Assembly (NCBI GenBank): GCA_035627675.1
Contig: DASPLH010000226.1
Location: 1 to 13,383, forward strand
Length of the DNA stretch: 13,383 nt
Source of the DNA: DASPLH01 sp035627675
Lineage (GTDB): Bacteria; Acidobacteriota; Terriglobia; Terriglobales; Acidobacteriaceae
Direction: 5' to 3'
The position numbers and the translations under genes are program-made. Positions 1 to 7,561 of the stretch are shown piece after piece (position 1 is the stretch's first letter; the number at the start of each line of letters is the position of its first letter). The notes below the pieces were generated by a model. It searched no databases, was not told the origin of the DNA, and saw only the letters and a list, made by a program, of their open reading frames with translations.

Positions 1-1
1 C

Positions 2-193
2 AAGACTCGCAAGTCAGCGGCGAAGAAGTCTTCTGCGAAGAAGTCCGGGGCCCCGGCCTCAGGACGGAGATCGACGGCGAGGAAGTCCACGGCCGCCCGT
101 TCGTCTTCGCGCAAGAAGAGCGCCACTCGCTCTTCGTCACGCAAGACCTCCGCGAAACGTGCGGCGCGCAAATCAACGCGCTCTTCCCGCTGA
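2..193 (+). CDS. C-terminal tail of a Lys/Arg/Ser/Ala-rich basic protein (5' truncated)
   Basis: The frame is open from the window edge to a TGA at 191-193 and encodes 63 residues made almost only of K, R, S, A and T, in short repeats such as AAKKSSAKKS, RKKSATRSSSRK and AKRAARKSTRSSR. No acidic, aromatic or large hydrophobic residue is present. Tails like this are seen on histone H1-like proteins, some HU-like proteins and some bacterial topoisomerases or helicases, where they bind nucleic acid non-specifically. The globular part that would identify the protein lies outside the window, so no function is assigned. The gene runs convergently to the hopanoid operon and stops 28 bases before the hpnE stop codon. 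The in-frame stop and the strong bias towards basic-protein codons make it likely to be a real coding 3' end. Confidence 0.7.
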   Translation, partial: KTRKSAAKKSSAKKSGAPASGRRSTARKSTAARSSSRKKSATRSSSRKTSAKRAARKSTRSSR

Positions 194-203
194 CGTGCGA
201 AGC

Positions 204-221
204 AGCCCGTTTTGACGGGCT
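204..221. terminator. Hairpin between convergent genes, possible bidirectional terminator
   Basis: A perfect 7-bp inverted repeat, AGCCCGT (204-210) and ACGGGCT (215-221), has a 4-base loop. It lies between the plus-strand stop at 191-193 and the minus-strand hpnE stop at 222-224. There is no clear T-run on either strand after the stem, so intrinsic termination is plausible from position but not strongly supported by sequence. Confidence 0.45.
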
Positions 222-1658
222 CTAGGCAGGAAACAACTTCATCAGTCCGCGTTCCGGGAGGTCCGGCACAAGGAAGCGCTGCGGCCGGCCGGCCTGTCGC
301 GCCAGCACTTCGGCCGTGCGGTAGCCAGCCCTGACCGCGCCTTCCATGGTTGCCGGCCAACCCGTGTCCGTCCAATCCCCCGATAGCAGGACTCGCGGCC
401 AACGCGTCACGGGAGACAGTCGGGCCGGGTCCGAGCCGGGTGCGGGAGAGAACGTCGCGTGCACTTCCTTCACGACAGTTCCCTTCAGCAGCCGCGCCTC
501 GCGTGCCGACGGGAAGAACTCCGCCAGCTCGCGCAGCGCCAGCTCCAGAATCTCGCCGCGCGGCTTATCCAGCAGCGTCTTCGACGAACTCACGACGAGT
601 TCGAGATAACTCCCGGCGCCTGCCGGTCCCCCCGGCCCGTTGCGCTCCAGTATCTTCGACTTCTGGAACATCCACTGGATCGTGCGATCCAGCAGGACAG
701 CGTGTTCGAGGCCGGTGATCTCGCGGTCGAACCACAGGTGGATGCCCGTGATGGGAACGGTGCGCAGTTCCGACAGCTGATCCGCCAGCGCGCCTCGATC
801 CTCCCCGGCGAACAGCTTCGGCACGGCATGGAACGGGACTGCCGAAATTGCGTGATCGAACTCGCGCTCTCCCGCCGCACCCTTCACGACCACCCGTCCC
901 GGCTCCGGCGAAACCTGCTCCACCGAGCACCGCAGCAGCACTTCGCCGCCTCGCGCCGTGATGTAATCTGCGGCAACTCCGTACAGCTCCGACAGCGGCA
1001 CGGTAGGCACGCCCATGCGTCCCGCCTCGGCCGACTTGAGAAACGCCTCGCGGAAAACCATCGCGCCATAGCGCACCGACACCCGGTCGAGGTCGTCGTT
1101 CAAGGCGCTGACCAGCACCGGAGCCCAGAAGCGATCGATGGCGCGCCGGGTCTGCCCATGGCGGCGCAGCCATGACAGAAAATCTCCGCCGTCGCTCGGA
1201 ATGCCGCGCATCAGCGGCATCATCGCGCGCGCGACACCAAGCTTGTCCGGCATCGAGAGCAGCGGATAGGCGAGGAAGGAACTCGCACTATGAAACGGCG
1301 CGGGCATCGCCGAACTGGAGAGTTCACCGCTGCGTCCACCGGGCTCGATAAACGTCAGTCGGTCGTACCAGCGAACCTTCTGCTCGACGCCGAGGCGCTT
1401 ATAGAGGTCGATGAGGTTCGTGCAACAGCCGAGCAGCACGTGCTGGCAGTTGTCCACCACCTCGCCCGTGGCTGGCAGCTCGTAGGACGATGCACGCCCG
1501 CCAAGGTACGGCTTGCGTTCGAAGATCGTGACGGCATACCCGGCATCGGCGAGAGCGCATCCTGCGGCCAACCCCGCAAGACCTCCGCCGATGATGCCGA
1601 CGCTGGCGACCGGCCGCGTCTGCCGCCAAACTTCGCCCGGATGTATGGCGGTTGTCAC
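222..1658 (-). CDS. hpnE: HpnE, FAD-dependent hydroxysqualene reductase/desaturase-like, last step to squalene
   Basis: A 478-residue flavoprotein of the phytoene desaturase/amine oxidase superfamily. In the HpnCDE route it reduces hydroxysqualene to squalene. The N-terminal dinucleotide-binding motif VGIIGGGLAGLAAG (about residues 20-33) is followed by an acidic strand end (TIFERK) and LGGRASS. The C-terminal FAD-contact motif SGDWTDTGWPATMEGAV (about 426-442) is typical of this group. The frame stays open upstream, but the chosen start is the GTG at 1656-1658, which overlaps the hpnD stop as GTGA. This implies translational coupling and puts the Rossmann motif about 20 residues in, as expected. 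It is the last gene of the operon. Substrate is inferred from family and neighbours; membership of the desaturase-like family is clear. Confidence 0.93.
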   Translation of the reverse strand: MTTAIHPGEVWRQTRPVASVGIIGGGLAGLAAGCALADAGYAVTIFERKPYLGGRASSYELPATGEVVDNCQHVLLGCCTNLIDLYKRLGVEQKVRWYDRLTFIEPGGRSGELSSSAMPAPFHSASSFLAYPLLSMPDKLGVARAMMPLMRGIPSDGGDFLSWLRRHGQTRRAIDRFWAPVLVSALNDDLDRVSVRYGAMVFREAFLKSAEAGRMGVPTVPLSELYGVAADYITARGGEVLLRCSVEQVSPEPGRVVVKGAAGEREFDHAISAVPFHAVPKLFAGEDRGALADQLSELRTVPITGIHLWFDREITGLEHAVLLDRTIQWMFQKSKILERNGPGGPAGAGSYLELVVSSSKTLLDKPRGEILELALRELAEFFPSAREARLLKGTVVKEVHATFSPAPGSDPARLSPVTRWPRVLLSGDWTDTGWPATMEGAVRAGYRTAEVLARQAGRPQRFLVPDLPERGLMKLFPA

Positions 1659-2569
1659 GTCAGTCGCTTGAGCATCCCTTTGGCAAGGGTGCGAACTTTC
1701 TCGGAAGTCTTCAGGCGCACGCGGTCGCTGTAAACGTCGAAATTCCTCTGCTCGATCTTGGCGAGGATGCCGCGATAGATCTCCACCAGCGTCCACAGCG
1801 CCGGCTGGCTGACCTCTTCGATGAGCGGCGTGAGTTGCTCCGCCGCGGCGTAGAACTGCCGTGCGCGGTCGGCCTGCATGGCCAGCAGCGGGCGGAGCCT
1901 CTCGATGTCCGCTCCCGATGCAAGCTCCGCGGGCGTGATGCCGAAGCGGTCAAGGTCTTCCTGAGGAATGTAGATCCTGCCCAGCGACGCGTCTTCCTTG
2001 ATGTCGCGCAGGATGTTCGTGAGCTGGAAGGCGACGCCGACGTGCTCGGCCAGCGGTTCGGCGGCCTTGTCGCGATATCCAAAGATACGAATGCATACCA
2101 GCCCGACCACCGAGGCCACGTGATAGCAGTACTCGTACAGCTCTGTGAACGTCGCGTAGGCGACCACCGGAGCCGCGCCCTGCTCGCGTGCCGCGCAGTC
2201 CGTGACATCCATCAGCGTGCCTGCCACCAGCAGGTCGAGCAGTTCCGTGGGGATGTTGTACCGCTGCTGTGAGTCGCGAACGGCCATGAACACCGGGTCG
2301 TCCGTAGGCTTCCCGGAGGCAGCCGCGTGATAGCGCTCCAGGAAATCGGCCAACTTTGCGCGACGCTCCTGCAGGCTCATCGTCGGGTCGTCCGCGATGT
2401 CATCGGCGTGCCGCATGAAGGCGTAGATCGCCGACAGCGCGTTGCGCTTGCGCCTCGGCAGCACCATGAAACCGTAGTAGAAGTTCTTGGCCGCCGAGCG
2501 CGCGATGTGGCGGCACACGCCGTAGGCGGTGTTCAGTTGCAGCGGATGATCCTGCACTCCGGCGCTCAT
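1655..2569 (-). CDS. hpnD: HpnD, presqualene diphosphate synthase
   Basis: A 304-residue all-alpha trans-isoprenyl diphosphate synthase (squalene/phytoene synthase family). HpnD condenses two farnesyl diphosphates head-to-head to presqualene diphosphate. Both Mg-diphosphate binding motifs are present: DDIAD (residues 56-60) and NILRDIKED (185-193). The family segments YGFMVLPRRKRNALSAIYAF and YCYHVASVVGL are also there. The ATG at 2567-2569 overlaps the hpnC stop as ATGA, and the resulting length matches the family; the longer open frame upstream is out-of-frame hpnC sequence. HpnD is told apart from its paralogue HpnC by closer resemblance to phytoene/presqualene synthases (ADDIADD, TNILRDIKED) and by its conventional position between hpnC and hpnE. 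Confidence 0.93.
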   Translation of the reverse strand: MSAGVQDHPLQLNTAYGVCRHIARSAAKNFYYGFMVLPRRKRNALSAIYAFMRHADDIADDPTMSLQERRAKLADFLERYHAAASGKPTDDPVFMAVRDSQQRYNIPTELLDLLVAGTLMDVTDCAAREQGAAPVVAYATFTELYEYCYHVASVVGLVCIRIFGYRDKAAEPLAEHVGVAFQLTNILRDIKEDASLGRIYIPQEDLDRFGITPAELASGADIERLRPLLAMQADRARQFYAAAEQLTPLIEEVSQPALWTLVEIYRGILAKIEQRNFDVYSDRVRLKTSEKVRTLAKGMLKRLT

Positions 2570-3579
2570 CGCGGCGACCTCGCCAACAGCTTGCCTGCGG
2601 CTGCCCGCAGCACAATCGCCAGTTTGCGCCCCTTGGAAATCCTCGGCCGGCGCGAGAGCACGTCGAACTCCTGCTTTTCGATCGCGTTCAAAATTTCCTG
2701 CCCTCCGCGCGTAAACAGCTCGATATCCAGTGCCAGCTCTGCATCGACGCGGCGGGCCAGGGGCAGTCCCCTTGCAAACCATCCCCGTGCGCGCTCCACC
2801 TCGAAGCGCATCATCTTGCGGAACTCGGCCGAGGCGCGTCCCTCGGCGATGTCTTCCTCCCGCACCCCGAACCGGCGCAGGTCTTCGAGCGGCAGGTAGA
2901 GCCGTCCCTTCCGGTGATCCACCGCGACGTCCTGCCAGAAGTTCGCCAGTTGCAGCGCCGTACACGTGTAGTCCGAGAGCTGCCGGCGCTCCGCATCGCT
3001 ATACCCGCAGAGGTAAAGAACGAGGTGACCGACCGGGTTCGCCGAGTTCTTGCAGTACGCAAGCAAGTCGTCGAACGTCTCGTACCGCTGAACCGTCTGG
3101 TCTTGCCGGAACGCGATCAGCAGGTCGCTGAATTCTTGCTTCGGGATTCCAAACTGCCGGACTGTGCCCGCCAGCGCCACGAACACCGGGTGCGACGGTC
3201 CCGCGGCCGCCGGGTCCGCCAGTCTGGCATACGTCGCGTCCAACTCTTCTTCCCAGCGATTCAGCAGCAGCAGCGAGAGCCGCGGATCGCCGACCTCATC
3301 CCCAAGGTCGTCGGAGATGCGGCAGTACGAATACACATTGAAGAAGTGCTGATGGAGATGCCTCGGAAGGAACCAGGTCACGACCGAGAAGTTCTCGTAG
3401 TGTCCCGTGGCCAGCCGACGGCAGTAGGCCTCGGCCTCTTGGAGCGAGGGGGCAGTCTCGGGGATGGCGTACGACGCCGGCAGGCGCGCCCACGCCGTGT
3501 CGAGCGCGGCGGAAGAACCGCGCAGTTCAGCTCCCGCCTGCGGCTCGCCACGCGAACCGTTCGTTGCGATGGATGCCAT
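2566..3579 (-). CDS. hpnC: HpnC, hydroxysqualene synthase
   Basis: A 337-residue squalene/phytoene synthase family protein. HpnC converts presqualene diphosphate to hydroxysqualene, which HpnE then reduces. The aspartate-rich motif 1 is DDLGDE (residues 90-95) and motif 2 is NFWQDVAVD (213-221). The NFWQD form, with GHYENFSVVTWFLP (59-72), is characteristic of HpnC rather than HpnD. About 40 N-terminal residues are low-complexity and lie before the conserved core, so the protein is somewhat longer than a typical HpnC. The ATG at 3577-3579 is preceded by AGGAG at 3594-3598, inside and next to the TAG of the upstream dehydrogenase, at a rather long spacing of 14 bases. No better downstream ATG precedes the conserved core. 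The stop overlaps the hpnD start. Confidence 0.92.
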   Translation of the reverse strand: MASIATNGSRGEPQAGAELRGSSAALDTAWARLPASYAIPETAPSLQEAEAYCRRLATGHYENFSVVTWFLPRHLHQHFFNVYSYCRISDDLGDEVGDPRLSLLLLNRWEEELDATYARLADPAAAGPSHPVFVALAGTVRQFGIPKQEFSDLLIAFRQDQTVQRYETFDDLLAYCKNSANPVGHLVLYLCGYSDAERRQLSDYTCTALQLANFWQDVAVDHRKGRLYLPLEDLRRFGVREEDIAEGRASAEFRKMMRFEVERARGWFARGLPLARRVDAELALDIELFTRGGQEILNAIEKQEFDVLSRRPRISKGRKLAIVLRAAAGKLLARSPR

Positions 3580-3596
3580 ACTGCGCGGAGACTCTC

Positions 3597-4646
3597 CTAG
3601 TGGCCCGGGATGATCGCGGTCTTAATCTGACCGTTGCGGTTGAGCATGTGCCGCAACACCTGTTGCAGCCTCGAAAGCGGAGCCTCGCCCGTGATGTAGT
3701 CGGCTCCCTTGATCTTGCGTTCGGCAATCAGAGCGAACGCCTTGCGGACTGTATCCGGCGTGTGGTGGAACGTGGCCTTCAGCGTGATCTCGGAGTAGTG
3801 CAGGCGCTGGGCGTCGAGCGCGACCTTCGTCCCGTTCGCGCAGCCGCCGAAGAAGTTCACCGTGCCGCCCTTGCGAACCATCTCCGTCGCCCACTCCCAC
3901 GCTTCAGGACGTCCGACAGCCTCGATCACGACGTCCGACCCGCGACGCTCGGGCGTAACCGCCCTCACGGCGGCAACCGCGTCGGCGACCTTCGATATCT
4001 GGACAATCTCGTCCGCGCCGGCCTTCTTGGCGGCATCGGCCTGCGCGTCGCGCTTGACGACGGCAATGACGTTGCAACCCGTCAGCTTGGCAACCTGCAT
4101 GAACATCAGTCCGATCGGCCCCGCGCCGATCACCGTGACCGTGTCCCCGATTTCCACCTGCGTCTCGTGCAAGCCGCGCAGGACGCAAGCCAGCGGCTCG
4201 ACAAGCGCGGCCTCTTCGTACGTTACGTCCGGCGGCACCGACAGCATGTTGAGATCGACGATGCGCTTTGGCACGCGGATGTATTCCGCGTACGCGCCGT
4301 TGTTGAACAGCAGGTCTTCACAGAGGTTTTCCTGGTGCTTGGAGCAGTAGAAGCATTGCCCGCAGGGGGCCGAATTCAGGGCGACAACCCGCTGTCCGCG
4401 CCTGAAGCTGCGAACTCCGGCACCAACTTCCTCGATCACGCCGGCCAGTTCGTGGCCAAACAGTGCCGGAGGAACGATCATCCGCGCGTGGTATCCACGC
4501 TGATAAACCTTGAGATCCGTTCCACAGGTCAGCGCTACCTGCACCTTGACCAGGACTTCGCCGTCGCCGACGCGGGGAATCGGTACCTTCTCGATTTTCA
4601 CGTCCTCTTTTCCGTAGAGGACCGCGGCTGTCATCTGTCCGTTCAC
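3597..4646 (-). CDS. Zinc-dependent medium-chain dehydrogenase B (sorbitol/threonine dehydrogenase-like) in hopanoid operon
   Basis: A 349-residue zinc MDR oxidoreductase. Visible elements, in order: catalytic zinc Cys41 in TCGTD, His65-Glu66 in FGHE, the four-Cys structural zinc lobe C95-x2-C98-x2-C101-x7-C109, Glu150 in ALVEPLACV, and the NAD(P) Rossmann motif GAGPIG (174-179). The family oxidises or reduces alcohols and polyols with NAD(P); the substrate here is unknown. It starts at GTG 4644-4646 because GGAGG lies 10 bases upstream, whereas the internal ATG at 4632-4634 would leave about 22. It follows dehydrogenase A by 6 bases and precedes hpnC by 17, so it is embedded in the hopanoid operon. 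A role in hopanoid side-chain reduction is inference. It is not one of the named hpn genes. Confidence 0.9.
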   Translation of the reverse strand: MNGQMTAAVLYGKEDVKIEKVPIPRVGDGEVLVKVQVALTCGTDLKVYQRGYHARMIVPPALFGHELAGVIEEVGAGVRSFRRGQRVVALNSAPCGQCFYCSKHQENLCEDLLFNNGAYAEYIRVPKRIVDLNMLSVPPDVTYEEAALVEPLACVLRGLHETQVEIGDTVTVIGAGPIGLMFMQVAKLTGCNVIAVVKRDAQADAAKKAGADEIVQISKVADAVAAVRAVTPERRGSDVVIEAVGRPEAWEWATEMVRKGGTVNFFGGCANGTKVALDAQRLHYSEITLKATFHHTPDTVRKAFALIAERKIKGADYITGEAPLSRLQQVLRHMLNRNGQIKTAIIPGH

Positions 4647-4652
4647 TCTTGC

Positions 4653-5771
4653 TTATCCTCCCCACCTGGTACCCGGCTGGATGGCGATCTTCATCGTCTC
4701 CGGCTGCGGATGGGCAGCCAGGTTCAAGGCCTCAATCGCCTGCTCCAACGCGAAGCGGTGGCTGTAGAGCCCTTCCAGGTCCATCTCGCGGCCAAACGCA
4801 AAAGCCGCCGACGCCTCATTGAGGTCGATGGACGCGCTATACGATCCGAGCAATGTCTTCTCATCCACGCAAACGTCCGCGGGGTCGATCGTGACCTCGC
4901 TTCTTTGCGTTTGCGCAAACAGCATCACGCGACCGCCCGGACGCGCAGCGTCCATGGACGGCCGGATCAGCCCATTACCTGCTACTGCGAGAATTACAGC
5001 ATCCGCGCCGCGTCCCTCGGTCATTTCCCTGACCCGGTCCACCGTGTCTTCCCGCGACGCGTCGATTGTCTGCGTGAGGCCGTATCTCCTACTGATTGTA
5101 AGCCTTTGCGAGAACAAATCGGAAACAATTACCCGCGCGCCGGCGCGCCTCGCCAGGAACGCCAACATCAGCCCAATCGGACCCTGCCCAACCACCAAAA
5201 CGGTTTCGTCCGAGGTGGGCGCGAGTATCTCGATGGCCTTGATGACGGTGTTAAGCGGCTCAAGGAACGAAGCCTGTTCGTAGCTGACGTTCTCGGGAAT
5301 GCGGATCACCCCGCCGTCCTCTACGATCCAGTCCATCACGCGGACGTACTCTGAAAACCCTCCGCCGCTCGGTTCATAGCCCGCCGTAACGCCAACCTTC
5401 TTGTAAACCGGACACTGCGCGTACGTCTTATGGCGGCAGTAGTAGCACTTGCGGCAGGGGATGTGATGAAACACGACCACCCGGTCGCCAACTCCGAACT
5501 TCGTGACTCCTTCGCCAGCGGCGACGACCATGCCGGCCGTCTCGTGCCCGAAGATCCGGGGAGCGGAATGCGATCCCGTCGCGATCTTCTTCAGGTCCGT
5601 GCCGCATATGCCGCACGTATGCACTCGCACCAGGAGTTCCCCGGCCCCGATTTCCGGCACAGGCACGGTTTCCAGGCGAACATCGTTTTGGCCGTGGTAA
5701 ACGGCCGCGAGCATCGTCTCGGGAATCGTCCCCAGACCAGGTTCACAGCGGGTTTGAGTGAGTACCGTCAT
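4653..5771 (-). CDS. Zinc-dependent medium-chain dehydrogenase A in hopanoid operon
   Basis: A 372-residue zinc MDR dehydrogenase, paralogous to the next gene but clearly diverged. It has catalytic Cys56 in CGICGTD, His76-Glu77 in FGHE, structural zinc cysteines C106, C109, C112 and C120, EPLNTV near residue 171, and the nucleotide motif VVGQGPIG (193-200). It resembles sorbitol, threonine and alcohol dehydrogenases of the GroES-like/ADH_zinc_N type; the true substrate cannot be read from sequence. ATG 5769-5771 lies 25 bases after the hpnG stop with only a weak ribosome site. A second in-frame ATG at 5712-5714 (residue 20, MLAAVYHG) starts where the conserved domain starts and could be the real initiation codon. 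Position between hpnG and hpnC suggests action on a hopanoid intermediate, but that is inference. Confidence 0.9.
   Translation of the reverse strand: MTVLTQTRCEPGLGTIPETMLAAVYHGQNDVRLETVPVPEIGAGELLVRVHTCGICGTDLKKIATGSHSAPRIFGHETAGMVVAAGEGVTKFGVGDRVVVFHHIPCRKCYYCRHKTYAQCPVYKKVGVTAGYEPSGGGFSEYVRVMDWIVEDGGVIRIPENVSYEQASFLEPLNTVIKAIEILAPTSDETVLVVGQGPIGLMLAFLARRAGARVIVSDLFSQRLTISRRYGLTQTIDASREDTVDRVREMTEGRGADAVILAVAGNGLIRPSMDAARPGGRVMLFAQTQRSEVTIDPADVCVDEKTLLGSYSASIDLNEASAAFAFGREMDLEGLYSHRFALEQAIEALNLAAHPQPETMKIAIQPGTRWGG
4657..4661 (-). promoter_or_regulatory. Ribosome binding site for dehydrogenase B, supports a GTG start
   Basis: On the minus strand GGAGG sits within the last codons of dehydrogenase A, just before its TAA (4653-4655), and 10 bases before the GTG at 4646. 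This spacing favours GTG over the ATG four codons downstream. Confidence 0.65.
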
Positions 5772-5796
5772 TTCACCGAATCGTCACTTCCGCGAA

Positions 5797-6534
5797 TCAT
5801 TGACTCCTGTCCGGCAGCGCCGCCGAACTCTCGGACCTCGCCGCGAAACCCTCGGAGTCTTCCATCCAAAACTGCAAAGCAGAACTCAGTGCCTCAGCGG
5901 CCGATGCGGTGTTCCTCGCCAGCTTGGCAACCGCGGGCCACAGCCATGGGCGCAACGCCACATGCGCGAGAAAAGCGCCGGTCTGAAACCTCTCCGGCCG
6001 AACGAACGCCGAGGTGAACGCCACGTCGGTGCCAAACTCGTCGGAAACCGACTTCACGGCCACGAATGGCAGCCCAGCCGACTCGGCCGCTCGGGCCACT
6101 CCCGTGGCCTCCATGTCGGCCGCCACCGCGCCGTAACGCGACGCTAACGCCTGCCTGGCCGGCCCGGACACCACGTCCGCAGCCGTGACCAGCGTTCCGG
6201 ACCCGAAGGCCGTGCGAAACTCGCGTCCGGAGCGCCCGTCCACCACCCGTGCCGGCACAATCACCGACCCGGCTGCAAGGTTTGGCACAAGCGAACCGGC
6301 AAATCCTACTGACGTTACCATCTCGGGACGGAACGTCTCAATTGCCACCTTCGTGACGAGAGCTGCGCTCTCCGCGCCCGTGCCGCAACACGCAGCCACG
6401 GCTCGCACCGACTTCCAAGCCTGGAACTTGCGTCCCTGCGCTTCGAGCGAAATCCGTTCCCAGTGCTTAGCCAGGCCCGCAATCTCCCGGGGCATTGCAG
6501 CAACGATCGCCAGCTTGACGCCGGAGCCGTTCAT
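5797..6534 (-). CDS. hpnG: HpnG, adenosylhopane nucleosidase/phosphorylase
   Basis: A 245-residue member of the nucleoside phosphorylase/MTAN superfamily. HpnG cleaves adenine from adenosylhopane to give ribosylhopane, the step after HpnH. Features that fit: AIVAAMPREIAGL at the N-terminus with Glu17 in the place of the MTAN catalytic glutamate, the CGTGAESA phosphate/ribose loop (50-57), DMEATGVA (140-147) with the substrate-binding Met-Glu pair, and SVSDE (162-166) holding the catalytic Asp165. The start is ATG 6532-6534, whose ATGA overlaps the hpnA stop; a GTG four codons upstream is possible but less economical. The last 35 residues or so are Ala/Ser-rich and probably not part of the fold. 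The assignment over a general MTAN rests on the flanking hpnA, hpnH and shc. Confidence 0.88.
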   Translation of the reverse strand: MNGSGVKLAIVAAMPREIAGLAKHWERISLEAQGRKFQAWKSVRAVAACCGTGAESAALVTKVAIETFRPEMVTSVGFAGSLVPNLAAGSVIVPARVVDGRSGREFRTAFGSGTLVTAADVVSGPARQALASRYGAVAADMEATGVARAAESAGLPFVAVKSVSDEFGTDVAFTSAFVRPERFQTGAFLAHVALRPWLWPAVAKLARNTASAAEALSSALQFWMEDSEGFAARSESSAALPDRSQ

Positions 6535-7547
6535 GCCGTCGCGCACCGTTGCGAATACGCCGGCGCGTAGCCGTTTGCGGTGAACCAGTCCGCCGCGCGC
6601 CGCAAAGCATCATGGACAGGCACGTGCGTATAACCCAGTTCGCGTTCGGCCTTCGCCGAAGTCACCCACATCATCTTGCGTCCCATTCGCACCGAGTCCA
6701 CGGTGGCGCGCGGTTCCCGGTTGCGCAGGTAGCCGGTGAACAGCGTATCGAACACCGCCGCAGTCAGCGCCACGAAGTGTGGCACCTTCACGGTCGGCGA
6801 TGGCAGCCCTGTGATTTCGCCGAGCGTATCCAGCAGTTGCTTCAGGGTCAGGTTCTGTCCGCCCAGGATGTACCGCTCGCCGTTCCGCCCGCGCTCCATG
6901 GCCAGCAGGTGTCCGCGTGCCACGTCACGTACATCGACAAGATTCAATCCTGTATCCACATACGCCGGGAACTTCCGCTTCAGGAAATCTACGACGATGC
7001 GGCCCGTCGGAGTCGGCTTGATGTCCTGCTCGCCCACGGGTGTGCTCGGGTTCACGATGATGACCGGAGCGCCCGCCCGGGCGAGTGCAATCGCTCTCTG
7101 TTCGGCCATGAACTTCGAGCGTTTGTAATGCCCGATCATGTCTGCCTGCGAAACCGGGGTGTCCTCATCGACCGCGACCGGCTCCGTCCCGAACCCCATC
7201 GTTGCCACCGAACTGGTATAGATCACGCGTCGCGCGCCAGCCTGTCTTGCCGCCTCGATGATTGCTTCCGTCCCGCCGACATTAGCCGCGTACATCGCCT
7301 GCGGGTCGCGCGCCCACAGGCGGTAATCCGCCGCGACATGGAAGACGAACTCGCACCCCTCCATTCCCTTTCGCAGCGAAGAGGGGTCGGTCAGGTCGCC
7401 AATGACCATGTCTGCGTTGATCCCCGCGAGGTTCTCGCGACGGCTCGTGGGCCGCACCAGCAGGCGAAGGTCGGCGCCCTGCTCGGCGAGTTGGCTAGCG
7501 ACATGACTCCCAACGAATCCTGTCGCTCCTGTGACGAAGATTCTCAA
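6531..7547 (-). CDS. hpnA: HpnA, hopanoid-associated NAD-dependent epimerase/dehydratase (extended SDR)
   Basis: A 338-residue extended short-chain dehydrogenase. The N-terminal motif FVTGATGFVGSHVA holds the GxxGxxG nucleotide site (residues 7-13). DLTD (51-54) and YTSSVAT (110-116) follow, then the catalytic YxxxK as Tyr141/Lys145 in GHYKRSKFMAEQ and NPSTPVGEQDIKPTPTG, which is typical of HpnA and dihydroflavonol reductase-like SDRs. HpnA is widespread in hopanoid clusters, but its exact reaction is not settled. No ATG exists near the conserved N-terminus: the best start is TTG 7545-7547, giving LRIFVTGATG, with an alternative TTG at 7557-7559. It lies 14 bases after the upstream unknown gene. 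The C-terminal half is the substrate domain with VDVRDVARGH and RYILGGQNLT. Confidence 0.9.
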   Translation of the reverse strand: MRIFVTGATGFVGSHVASQLAEQGADLRLLVRPTSRRENLAGINADMVIGDLTDPSSLRKGMEGCEFVFHVAADYRLWARDPQAMYAANVGGTEAIIEAARQAGARRVIYTSSVATMGFGTEPVAVDEDTPVSQADMIGHYKRSKFMAEQRAIALARAGAPVIIVNPSTPVGEQDIKPTPTGRIVVDFLKRKFPAYVDTGLNLVDVRDVARGHLLAMERGRNGERYILGGQNLTLKQLLDTLGEITGLPSPTVKVPHFVALTAAVFDTLFTGYLRNREPRATVDSVRMGRKMMWVTSAKAERELGYTHVPVHDALRRAADWFTANGYAPAYSQRCATA

Positions 7548-7561
7548 GGCGGTTCGCAATC

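Noticed and set aside
2570..2965. Longer hpnD frame (436 codons) considered as a fusion
   Set aside because: The extra 132 codons are the out-of-frame translation of the hpnC 3' end; the ATGA overlap at 2566-2569 gives a family-length HpnD.
3564..5354. Long plus-strand open frame (596 codons) across both dehydrogenases
   Set aside because: It is antisense to two genes with complete zinc and Rossmann motifs. Its translation is Arg/His/Leu-rich without recognisable domains, as expected for the opposite strand of GC-rich coding DNA.
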